From CAZUMH01 sp964621645 (GTDB lineage: Bacteria > Zhuqueibacterota > QNDG01 > JAGLOF01), in assembly GCA_964621645.1 (NCBI GenBank), contig CAZUMH010000003.1, positions 19,537 through 83,536 of the forward strand: a DNA stretch of 64,000 nt. Direction: 5' to 3'. Position 1 is the stretch's first letter; each line of letters opens with the position of its first letter. Below the pieces are notes generated by a model, which worked only from the letters and a program-made list of their open reading frames with translations, did not search any database and was not told the DNA's origin. The translations under genes were made by a program, and so were the position numbers. Positions 42,785-49,925 of this stretch are shown here, in pieces.

Positions 42785-43009
42785 CTATATCTGTATCTGT
42801 GCCGAATGTTTGCCGTTTCCATCCGTCGTGCACATGAGTAACGTCTTCCCCATCCTGCCGCACCATGCTTTTATATCACTCGGGAAAGAAGGACAATCCG
42901 CCTCAATTTCCAGTGTATCTCCAGGACTTAACTGAGGAAGCAGAGCAACAACTTTCAGTATTGGTTGGGGACACTTCAGGCCGAGTGTATCCAATTTATG
43001 TACCGCCAT
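42785..43009 (-). CDS. tusA: TusA/SirA-type sulfur-carrier protein
   Basis: A 74-residue TusA-family protein with the sulfane-sulfur-carrying cysteine in GLKCPQPILK (Cys13) and the CPxP-type motif intact; further cysteines are at 39, 50 and 60. TusA proteins pass persulfide sulfur between rhodaneses, DsrE-type proteins and acceptor enzymes, and are encoded with the sHdr system of sulfur oxidisers. Here it follows a DsrE gene by 19 bases and precedes mvhD and hdrA-like genes. Ribosome site CGGAGGATTAAA. Confidence 0.92.
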   Translation of the reverse strand: MAVHKLDTLGLKCPQPILKVVALLPQLSPGDTLEIEADCPSFPSDIKAWCGRMGKTLLMCTTDGNGKHSAQIQI

Positions 43010-43028
43010 TTTAATCCTCCGATAAAAA

Positions 43029-43388
43029 TTAAAAGGAAAACGTTAATTGAGCTCCCTGGGCTTCCGCAATAAAGGTGGTGGCTCCGACTACTTCCGTACC
43101 TTCGATGAGATCCTTTTCGGTAAAATTATGAACATCAAAGGCCAATTCACAGACTAAAAGCCTGCCACCCAAACTGATCAATCCCTTATATAATTCTATG
43201 AGATCAGGAAGCGCCGGCGCCGCATCATTCAATTTTTCAAGAGCTCCTTTTACCATTGAAGGTGCGCCACCCGGGGTAAAAAACAGGATAACCTCATCAC
43301 TGCTGGCCGCCGCCGATGATCCTAATATAAAAGGTGGATAGACATTTTTGCCCTCTGCCCCGTTTACGGTAATCGCCACTTTTGCCAT
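43029..43388 (-). CDS. DsrE/DsrF-like family protein
   Basis: A 119-residue DsrE-fold protein: VAITVNGAEGKNVYPPFIL at the N-terminus, EVILFFTPGGAPSMVKG in the middle, and a single conserved-position cysteine in GGRLLVCELAF (Cys80), the residue that carries persulfide in DsrE-type sulfurtransferases. The neighbouring tusA supports a sulfur-relay role. Strong ribosome site TAAGGAGAAACTAGTC. It lies between an HdrD-like gene and tusA. Confidence 0.85.
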   Translation of the reverse strand: MAKVAITVNGAEGKNVYPPFILGSSAAASSDEVILFFTPGGAPSMVKGALEKLNDAAPALPDLIELYKGLISLGGRLLVCELAFDVHNFTEKDLIEGTEVVGATTFIAEAQGAQLTFSF

Positions 43389-43430
43389 GACTAGTTTCTC
43401 CTTACGCTAAAAATTAATATTAGTTTGACC

Positions 43431-44516
43431 TCACAACTGGTCTTTCGGGGGATAAAGCGCTTCCCATAAAAGATCGAGTACATTCTTTACCTTTAACCTT
43501 CCATTTAACTTTTCAGCAGCATTTTTCAGATTCAATTCGCATGTTGGACAAAGTGTGACCAGATACTCAGCCCCCGTTTCCAACGCTTGTTTCACCCGTT
43601 TTTCAGCTAACCGATCGGCAAGCTCCCTATCTGTCACAAGTAAGCCCCCACCTCCGCCGCAACATTGTGCTTCCTTGCCATGTGTCGCCATTTCAACTAC
43701 TTCAGCTCCGATTTCCTTGAGCAACCATCGAGGCTCATCAACCATTTCCAGGCCCCGTGCCACATTACAGGGATCATGATACGTCACTTTTACATTGAGT
43801 TTATGAATTTTATCCCTCTGATTTGAAAGCCTCTCAACGATTTCGTCAATGATATACTTCGACTTTAAATCAGGATATTTTTTCTTGATAAAAAACGCAC
43901 ATGTTGTACAGGCACAAATAATTTCCTCATTTGCGTCTGGAATTGTTTTTCTGAATTTGTCCTGTTGATTCCGAAATCCATTTTTATCACCCAGCACTCC
44001 AAACGGCATGCCACAGCATGTTTCATCAAACGTCTTCGGTTTCACCCCGAGAATCTCAAGAATTTCCAGGTATTTCCCTGCGTCCTCTTTTCTTTCAAGC
44101 AACCGACAGCCGAGTAAAACCGTTTTTTCGCCCTGCGATGCAGGCGCTTCAAGCCGCTTTCCAAATATATTACCGCTTGTTTCAATTTTATCCAAAAGCT
44201 GCTTGTGCGAATCGTAGGAATACCCCGCTTCAAATAAATCTGCTCGTGCTGCGGATAGAATGTCCGGAATCGAAACACCAGCCGAACATCGCTGCACACA
44301 ATCTTTGCAAAATGTGCATTGAAACATCTTTTCCGCGATATAGGGTGACGGCTCCAGATCATCAACGTACAATCCATAAGCGATTACCACCTTACCCCTT
44401 GCACCGTCTACTTCCCACCCCAGATCCTTGAATACAGGACATCCTTCAAAGCAATAGGCACAGCGGATACATCTGTGCAAGTCATTCTTCCATTCGGCGA
44501 TATTGTCTGTCTGCAT
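43431..44516 (-). CDS. HdrD/GlcF-like protein (HdrC-HdrB fusion) with two CCG domains
   Basis: A 361-residue fusion of an HdrC-type Fe-S domain (CIRCAYCFEGCPVFK, CTFCKDCVQRCSAGVS) and an HdrB-type domain with two CCG modules (LLGCRLLERK ... DETCCGMPFG ... CACTTCAFF; then YHDPCNVARG ... AQCCGGGGGLL ... LCPTCELNL). In HdrB/HdrD this motif binds the non-cubane [4Fe-4S] clusters that reduce disulfides or related sulfur species. It heads the cluster dsrE-tusA-mvhD-hdrA, so its substrate may be a protein persulfide or other sulfur carrier rather than a heterodisulfide. The preceding gene is an ArsR regulator. Confidence 0.88.
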   Translation of the reverse strand: MQTDNIAEWKNDLHRCIRCAYCFEGCPVFKDLGWEVDGARGKVVIAYGLYVDDLEPSPYIAEKMFQCTFCKDCVQRCSAGVSIPDILSAARADLFEAGYSYDSHKQLLDKIETSGNIFGKRLEAPASQGEKTVLLGCRLLERKEDAGKYLEILEILGVKPKTFDETCCGMPFGVLGDKNGFRNQQDKFRKTIPDANEEIICACTTCAFFIKKKYPDLKSKYIIDEIVERLSNQRDKIHKLNVKVTYHDPCNVARGLEMVDEPRWLLKEIGAEVVEMATHGKEAQCCGGGGGLLVTDRELADRLAEKRVKQALETGAEYLVTLCPTCELNLKNAAEKLNGRLKVKNVLDLLWEALYPPKDQL

Positions 44517-44612
44517 CGAATCCGCCTATTCGATATGATCACTAAACATAAAAAACATTGACTGGGACAAACAACGTATTAACAGTATATGCAAATAATA
44601 GAATAAATCATT

Positions 44613-44888
44613 TTAAAAAATAACATCTTCTCCCATCATTGTAATAATTTGTTTTGCCCAATCGTTTGTGACGGAATAGCAGACCATCGTCCCTTCTCTC
44701 TCACCTTTAATAATGCCTGCCTGCTTCAACACTTTTAAATGCTGTGATATTGTTGACTGCGGAAGTCCCAGTTTCTTTTGTATTTCAGATACGTTGCAGC
44801 CATCCTGTTTTAATCCGGCGACGATTCTCAACCGTGCAGGATGCGAAAGCGCTTTTAAAATTTCACTCATTTCGTCAAATCGATCCAT
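44613..44888 (-). CDS. ArsR-family transcriptional regulator
   Basis: A 91-residue winged-helix regulator: ALSHPARLRIVAGL (residues 13-26), recognition helix GLPQSTISQHLKVLKQAG (41-58) and the wing GEREGTMVCYSV. The classic metal site ELCVCDL is replaced by QDGCNVSEI with a single cysteine, and a second cysteine is in the wing (Cys31 and Cys70), so a thiol- or persulfide-based switch is possible. It sits upstream of the HdrD-dsrE-tusA operon on the same strand and probably regulates it and itself. No clear Shine-Dalgarno sequence precedes the ATG. It lies 45 bases after korC. Confidence 0.88.
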   Translation of the reverse strand: MDRFDEMSEILKALSHPARLRIVAGLKQDGCNVSEIQKKLGLPQSTISQHLKVLKQAGIIKGEREGTMVCYSVTNDWAKQIITMMGEDVIF

Positions 44889-44933
44889 CAGCTTATTGTA
44901 CTCTTTGTAATATATGTGATATCTTTTTTCTGC

Positions 44934-45464
44934 TTACACCTGTATCTTCTTTCCGAATTCATAGCCCTCTTCAAATGCCTTCATATTTTTATCAATAAAT
45001 CTTTCAGGAACGGATTCCGGAATTGTCTTTCTCATCGCTTCCAGGGAGACAACTCCTGTTGTGGCCGTTACAAATCCAAGCATCACCACGTTAGCAAAAA
45101 TTCTATGACCCGTCTGTTCGGCAATCCGGGTTGAAGGTATGGAAAGAATTTTCTTTTTTGTGTCGGTCTCCACCAAATCCTCATCGATAATGATCACCCC
45201 GTTATCCTTGACTTCTGGTTCAAATTTATTGTATCCCTCCTGAGACATTGCTATTAAAAAATCTGTTTTTACGACATAGGGATACAATATTTTTTTATCA
45301 GAGACGACAAGCTGCGAGCTGCACGCGCCTCCCCTTGCTTCCGGTCCAAAGGACTGATTCATTGTGGCGAATCCCTCATCATAAATGGATACTGCCCTTC
45401 CTACAATAATCCCTGAACGGATTATTCCCTGCCCTCCGAATCCTGCAAATCTCATTTCAGTCAT
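44934..45464 (-). CDS. korC: 2-oxoacid:ferredoxin oxidoreductase gamma subunit
   Basis: A 176-residue gamma subunit with FAGFGGQGIIRSGIIVGRAV at the N-terminus and the conserved FGPEARGGACSSQLVVSDKKI segment (near 39). It contributes to the CoA-binding region of the oxidoreductase. It is last in the transcript korD-korA2-korB-korA-korB2-korC; only one gamma gene is present even though alpha and beta are duplicated. The TGA of korB2 is 25 bases upstream. Confidence 0.92.
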   Translation of the reverse strand: MTEMRFAGFGGQGIIRSGIIVGRAVSIYDEGFATMNQSFGPEARGGACSSQLVVSDKKILYPYVVKTDFLIAMSQEGYNKFEPEVKDNGVIIIDEDLVETDTKKKILSIPSTRIAEQTGHRIFANVVMLGFVTATTGVVSLEAMRKTIPESVPERFIDKNMKAFEEGYEFGKKIQV

Positions 45465-45489
45465 GTGTAATTTCCCGCTTTATCTTGAG

Positions 45490-46209
45490 TTAAACTTCAA
45501 TTTTTATGAATTTTTCGCCGATAACATCAGAAAGCTGCTTGTTGTACGATTCGATGAATGTCGGTCTCTCCCTCTCAAAAAATTTCCCAAGGATTATTTT
45601 TTTATCGCTCTCAATTACGACATCATTAGTATCCGCATCATTGTTTATTTCCGAGTGATCGCGGTAGAACTCAAGCAATTCAGGAGGAGGAGAAATCACA
45701 TCAATGACGGAAAGGCCCGCTTTCTTTAAAGCGTCAGTTATCGAATTTGCCAATTCATTGGTGTGCAATGGTGTCCATCTGGCCACGTAGACGCTGCCGC
45801 AGGACCTTGCCATATGAGGAATATTTAACGGGTTTTCAAACAATAGGTACGGCGAAAAAATAATTTGATCGACGTTCCCGGGGGCCTTCTCTTCGTCAAC
45901 CTCCCGATAGAGAAAGTTATTAACGCAGATCACCATGATATCCATGTTCCTTCGGCAGGCATGCACAAAATGATTACCCCCCAGTGTTGCCATGTCCCCA
46001 ATGAACACCACTGGTTTTAACATCGGATTCGATAGCTTCATTCCCGTCGCAAATGGGATTGCCCTGCCTCTTGATGTATGAAAGAAATCTATGCCCAGAT
46101 AATCAATGGTATCGGGGCTGTAGGGAATATCCGTGACCATGCATACTCTTTGTCGCTCTATCCCAGAACTGTCAATTCCTCGATTAAAAGCTTCAATAGT
46201 TTTATCCAT
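45490..46209 (-). CDS. Degenerate KOR beta subunit (pseudo-catalytic beta')
   Basis: A 239-residue relative of the full korB (FFHTSRGRAIPFATGMKLSNP, GGNHFVHACRRNMDIMVICV, VYVARWTPLHTNELANSITD). It starts about 35 residues later than korB, so the CPGCG motif is absent; the third cluster Cys (C61 of korB) is Tyr30, the fourth (C210) is Pro175, and the thiamine-diphosphate/Mg motif GDGD becomes GDMA (71-74) with a two-residue deletion. The histidine of HGRA is Arg. The reading frame is intact with a preceding ribosome site, and overall similarity to korB is high, so it looks like a selected non-catalytic subunit rather than a pseudogene. Confidence 0.85.
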   Translation of the reverse strand: MDKTIEAFNRGIDSSGIERQRVCMVTDIPYSPDTIDYLGIDFFHTSRGRAIPFATGMKLSNPMLKPVVFIGDMATLGGNHFVHACRRNMDIMVICVNNFLYREVDEEKAPGNVDQIIFSPYLLFENPLNIPHMARSCGSVYVARWTPLHTNELANSITDALKKAGLSVIDVISPPPELLEFYRDHSEINNDADTNDVVIESDKKIILGKFFERERPTFIESYNKQLSDVIGEKFIKIEV

Positions 46210-46227
46210 TATATCCCTGCCAAATAA

Positions 46228-47502
46228 TTAATGTTTTTCTGCCAGGCTTCCACCGAAAACCGAACGTTCCAGAGTCGTGGTAAATTCAAAAACTCCCTGA
46301 TATCGTTTATTTTCGGTGGCTATCTGTTTTATCGCCTTATAAATATCATCCGGATTATGAACCGACCCGCCTCCATGGGGAACGAGAATAACATTGGCAT
46401 TTCCGTGACTGCACCTGTCCACCTCAAAAACAACCTGACCATAGTTGATCTCGGGAACCACAAATCCCTTTACTTTTTTAGCAAGTTGAGCTATTCTCTC
46501 TTCTGGGAATGGCCAGATTGTGATCAGGCGAAGCGTGCCGACCTTTAATCCCTCCGAGCGGGCCTGTTTCACCGCTCTGTAAGCTACCCTGGACGTGATT
46601 CCGTATGAGACGACGACAACATCGGCGTCTTCAATATTTTCTTCCTGGATTTCGATGATATCATCCCTGTTCTTCCGGATTTTATCAACCAGGAATTGAT
46701 TCGTCGATTTCTTATGCAGCACTGCAGCCTTTTCTAAATCGGGAAGTGATTTTCCGTCCAAAATGGGATGCCCGCTCTCGTCGTGGGTTAATCCGGTGAT
46801 ATAGATCTTATAGCCGTCTCCCGCTTTTACGAGGGCAGGGACAAGATCTTTATCTCTTTTATATGGTTTGTATTCTTCTTTCGGACCGGTATAAAACCGC
46901 CGCGGCTCCAATTCAATTTCAGAAGCCTCTGGAATCACCACCTTCTCCGTCATATGCCCCACACACTCATCGGCCATCAGCATCACCGGCACACGGTAAC
47001 GCTCGGCCAGATTAAACGCTTTAATTGCAAACTCAAATCCTTCCTGCGGGGAATCGGGCGCCAGGGCTATTACTTCATAATCGCCATTGGCACCCCATCT
47101 GGACTGCATAATATCCGCCTGTCCGGTATTGGTCGGTACACCGGTGGAAGGACCGCCCCGCTGAACATTGATAATCACAAAAGGAATCTCCATGGCCGCG
47201 CCAAGACCGATATTTTCCATCATGAGGGAATAGCCGGGTCCGGACGTGATGGTCATAGATTTTTGTCCTCCCCACGAGGCGCCCAACACAGAAGCGATTG
47301 AACCTAGTTCGTCCTCCATTTGGATAAATCTGGCCCCAGCACGAGGCGCTATTTTCGCAAACGCTTCTGCAGCCTCGGTGGAAGGCGTTATCGGATATCC
47401 GCCTAAAAATTTGCACCCGGCAGCGAGGGCGCCGTAAGCCATCGCCACATCGCCATCAATATAATAGATACCCGTTAAAACATCCCGCGGATTTGCTTTC
47501 AA
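46228..47502 (-). CDS. korA: 2-oxoacid:ferredoxin oxidoreductase alpha subunit (catalytic-type)
   Basis: A 424-residue alpha subunit with intact motifs: GGYPITPSTEAAEAFA, QMEDELGSIASVLGASWGG, TSGPGYSLMMENIG and VQRGGPSTGVPTNTGQADIM, where the threonine and arginine contact the 2-oxoacid. The C-terminal transketolase-like domain shows VVSYGITSRVAYRAVKQAR and TIWPFPEERI. The start is a TTG with AGGGAGGCATAGA before it; a TTG six codons upstream has none. With korB it should convert 2-oxoglutarate, CoA and oxidised ferredoxin to succinyl-CoA, CO2 and reduced ferredoxin, or the reverse; 2-oxoglutarate is inferred from the TCA context. The last 35 residues extend past the usual end. Confidence 0.92.
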   Translation of the reverse strand: MKANPRDVLTGIYYIDGDVAMAYGALAAGCKFLGGYPITPSTEAAEAFAKIAPRAGARFIQMEDELGSIASVLGASWGGQKSMTITSGPGYSLMMENIGLGAAMEIPFVIINVQRGGPSTGVPTNTGQADIMQSRWGANGDYEVIALAPDSPQEGFEFAIKAFNLAERYRVPVMLMADECVGHMTEKVVIPEASEIELEPRRFYTGPKEEYKPYKRDKDLVPALVKAGDGYKIYITGLTHDESGHPILDGKSLPDLEKAAVLHKKSTNQFLVDKIRKNRDDIIEIQEENIEDADVVVVSYGITSRVAYRAVKQARSEGLKVGTLRLITIWPFPEERIAQLAKKVKGFVVPEINYGQVVFEVDRCSHGNANVILVPHGGGSVHNPDDIYKAIKQIATENKRYQGVFEFTTTLERSVFGGSLAEKH

Positions 47503-47529
47503 TCTATGCCTCCCTGTCAATCCTGTCCT

Positions 47530-48360
47530 TTATTTCTTCTGCCAACTTTTCAATGACTCAGAAAACGTGGGCCTCTCTCTGTCAATAAATTTTCCCACGA
47601 TGATTTCTTTTTGATAATCGATATCCAGATTGTCGGTCGACTCGCCATGTCTGATGGTAGAATTTTCATAATAAAATTTCATCATGTCGAGTCCGTCGCC
47701 CAACTTGTTGATTCTGGAATAGTACATTGCACACGGTGAAATGACCTCGACGACGGAAAATCCCGGTCTGTTAAACGCTTCGACGATTGATTCGGCCAAT
47801 CGGCGCATATGCAGAGCCGTCCATCTTGCCACATAGACCGCACCCGCCGCCTCGGCCAACCGAGGAATGTTCGCGGGAGCTTCAAAATTTCCGAACGGAG
47901 AAGTCGTTGTGTATGCGGGCATGGGTGTGGTGGGAGCCACCTGGCCTCCCGTCATGGCGTAAATAAAATTATTGACGAGAATGACCGTCAGGTCAATATT
48001 CCTTCGTGCCGCGTGAACGAAATGATTTCCGCCGATGGAAACCAGATCTCCGTCACCCGAAATAACCGCGACCTTCAAGTCTGGATTACCGAGTTTTATC
48101 CCTGTCGCAAAGGGAATGGCCCGACCATGGGTTGTGTGAAAAGAATCGACTTTAATATATCCCGCGACTCTCCCTGTGCAACCGATTCCGGACACCACGC
48201 ACAGCTTATCCAAATCAAATTCCAATTTGCTCAACGCTTCGGCGAACGCGCTGACCGCATTGCCTATCCCGCAGCCGGGACACCATATATGTGGTATCCT
48301 GTCCATCCGAAGTAAAGAATCCATCGGATGCGCTTTTTCTTTCAGTTGGATTGATTCCAT
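47530..48360 (-). CDS. korB: 2-oxoacid:ferredoxin oxidoreductase beta subunit (catalytic-type)
   Basis: A 276-residue beta subunit with all expected residues: IWCPGCGIGNAV (C27, C30), VSGIGCTGRVAGY (C61), SGDGDLVSIGGNHFVHAARR (GDGD at 102-105, thiamine diphosphate and Mg), NNFIYAMTGGQVAPTTP and VISPCAMYY (C210). The four cysteines bind the [4Fe-4S] cluster. It is the only fully equipped beta subunit in the cluster. The stop of korA2 is 7 bases upstream. Confidence 0.94.
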   Translation of the reverse strand: MESIQLKEKAHPMDSLLRMDRIPHIWCPGCGIGNAVSAFAEALSKLEFDLDKLCVVSGIGCTGRVAGYIKVDSFHTTHGRAIPFATGIKLGNPDLKVAVISGDGDLVSIGGNHFVHAARRNIDLTVILVNNFIYAMTGGQVAPTTPMPAYTTTSPFGNFEAPANIPRLAEAAGAVYVARWTALHMRRLAESIVEAFNRPGFSVVEVISPCAMYYSRINKLGDGLDMMKFYYENSTIRHGESTDNLDIDYQKEIIVGKFIDRERPTFSESLKSWQKK

Positions 48361-48367
48361 CTTACGC

Positions 48368-49534
48368 CTATTTTTTTACCAGTTTTTTAATTGATTTAAG
48401 AATATCGTCCGACTCTCCGATCTTGTCCGATGGATGGTTCAGTGAGTAAGTCACGGCCTCTCCTCTGCTGCACCGTTCGACTTCAAGAGAGATTTGTCCG
48501 AAATTGATTTCAGGGACGATAAAACCATCTATTTTTTTCGCAAGTTCCGCTATTCTCTTCTCCGCAAAGGGCCAAACCGTAATAAGCCGCAGGTGACCCG
48601 CCTTCACACCCTCCTTCCTGGCCTGCTGCACTGCTTCGTGTGCATCCTTCGACGCAATCCCATATGATACGACGATGACATCTGCGTCCTCTGTCTGGCT
48701 CTCTTCTACATCCACTATCTGATCGGTAAACATTCTGATTTTATTCACCAGCCGGTGGACATTCCACTCCTGGCATTCGTCGTTCATGACAGGATATCCC
48801 CGCTGGTCATGGGTCAGTCCCGTCACATGAAACCGGTATCCCTGGCTGATATCGACCATTGGAGGGACAAGATCCTTTTTATCATATGCAAAAGGCAGGT
48901 AATTGTCTTTTGCCCCTGTAAAATATTTTCTTTTTTCGACTTTGATATCCTTTGGATCCGGGATCTCAACCTCACCTTCCAGTTTTCCGACGCCAACATC
49001 TGACATGACCATGACAGGAGTTCGATACTTTTCTGAGAGACTGAAAGCCCTGACAGTCAAATCGAACATTTCTTGTGGAGAATTTGGAGCGACAGCGATT
49101 ATCTCATAATCACCATGAGAGCCCCAACGAGCCTGCATGATGTCTCCCGCTCCCGCGACATTCGGCAGCCCCTCGGAGACACCATCGTGTTGAATATCGA
49201 CGATGACACACGGAGTTTCAAGCATCACTCCGAGACCAACGTGTTCCATCATCTGAGAGAGTCCCGACCCGGATGTTACTGTCATGGATTTCTTCCCCGT
49301 CCAAGAGGCTCCCAAAACAGCGGCAAGAGCCGAGATCTCATCCTCCATCTGAATAAATATACCATCGACATCTGAGGATCTCTCGATAAACCTCTTCACA
49401 ATCTCAAAGGAAGGTCTAATGGGATAGTATCCTAAAAACCGGCATCCGGCTGCTATGGCTCCCTCGGCACAGGCTTGATACCCACTCAGCTGCTGTTTCC
49501 CCGTTAATACAGCTTTTAGATCTGCTTTCAACAA
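48368..49534 (-). CDS. Degenerate KOR alpha subunit (alpha')
   Basis: A 388-residue paralogue of korA, intact in length through the C-terminal domain (VVSYGIASKDAHEAVQQARK, TVWPFAEKRI). The substrate motifs are altered: YPITPSTE is YPIRPSFE (37-44), TSGPG is TSGSG, and VQRGGPSTGVP is IQHDGVSEGLP with His116 in place of the substrate-binding arginine. Starts are TTG codons; AAAGGGGATA fits the second TTG, one codon later, slightly better. It probably pairs with the degenerate beta subunit, or swaps partners to build an asymmetric oligomer. First of the alpha/beta genes, 61 bases after korD. Confidence 0.85.
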   Translation of the reverse strand: MLKADLKAVLTGKQQLSGYQACAEGAIAAGCRFLGYYPIRPSFEIVKRFIERSSDVDGIFIQMEDEISALAAVLGASWTGKKSMTVTSGSGLSQMMEHVGLGVMLETPCVIVDIQHDGVSEGLPNVAGAGDIMQARWGSHGDYEIIAVAPNSPQEMFDLTVRAFSLSEKYRTPVMVMSDVGVGKLEGEVEIPDPKDIKVEKRKYFTGAKDNYLPFAYDKKDLVPPMVDISQGYRFHVTGLTHDQRGYPVMNDECQEWNVHRLVNKIRMFTDQIVDVEESQTEDADVIVVSYGIASKDAHEAVQQARKEGVKAGHLRLITVWPFAEKRIAELAKKIDGFIVPEINFGQISLEVERCSRGEAVTYSLNHPSDKIGESDDILKSIKKLVKK

Positions 49535-49595
49535 TATCCCCTTTACCTTAATTTAATATATCTAATAATATAATTCTCTTCATTCCAGTCCATCA

Positions 49596-49904
49596 TCAAC
49601 TCTCCACGGCTGCCTTTTGGGTTTTTTCCTGCTCTTGTGGTTGTGGTTTCCCCACTAAAAAGATGGCAAAATCAGGGCATATCATTTGACAAAAACCGCA
49701 ATCCGCACAACCATCTCCATTGACTATTTCGGGAGGATGATACCCTTTTGAATTATATCGTTCGGACGTCTCGAGCACATCATTGGGACAATATTCCACA
49801 CAAAAACCGCATCCCTTGCACCGATCCTCGATGATGACAATCTCTCCACAAGGAGTAACAGGTTTGTCAAAGCCGAAAGGTCTTTCTCTGTATCGTATAC
49901 GCAT
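49596..49904 (-). CDS. korD: 2-oxoacid:ferredoxin oxidoreductase delta (ferredoxin-type) subunit
   Basis: A 102-residue two-cluster ferredoxin: CKGCGFCVEYCPNDVL (near 29) and CADCGFCQMICPDFAI (near 66), with a polar C-terminal tail (QPQEQEKTQK). It carries electrons from the KOR catalytic core to ferredoxin. It follows the fumarate reductase flavoprotein gene by 21 bases, so KOR and the fumarate reductase/Hdr/Mvh genes are likely one transcript. Confidence 0.9.
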   Translation of the reverse strand: MRIRYRERPFGFDKPVTPCGEIVIIEDRCKGCGFCVEYCPNDVLETSERYNSKGYHPPEIVNGDGCADCGFCQMICPDFAIFLVGKPQPQEQEKTQKAAVES

Positions 49905-49925
49905 GAGGCCACCTATGTAAAATAA

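Noticed and set aside
45490..46209. Degenerate korB as a pseudogene
   Set aside because: The frame is uninterrupted, has normal codon use and ribosome site, is conserved outside the active site and is matched by a similarly changed alpha subunit, which is more consistent with a functional non-catalytic subunit.
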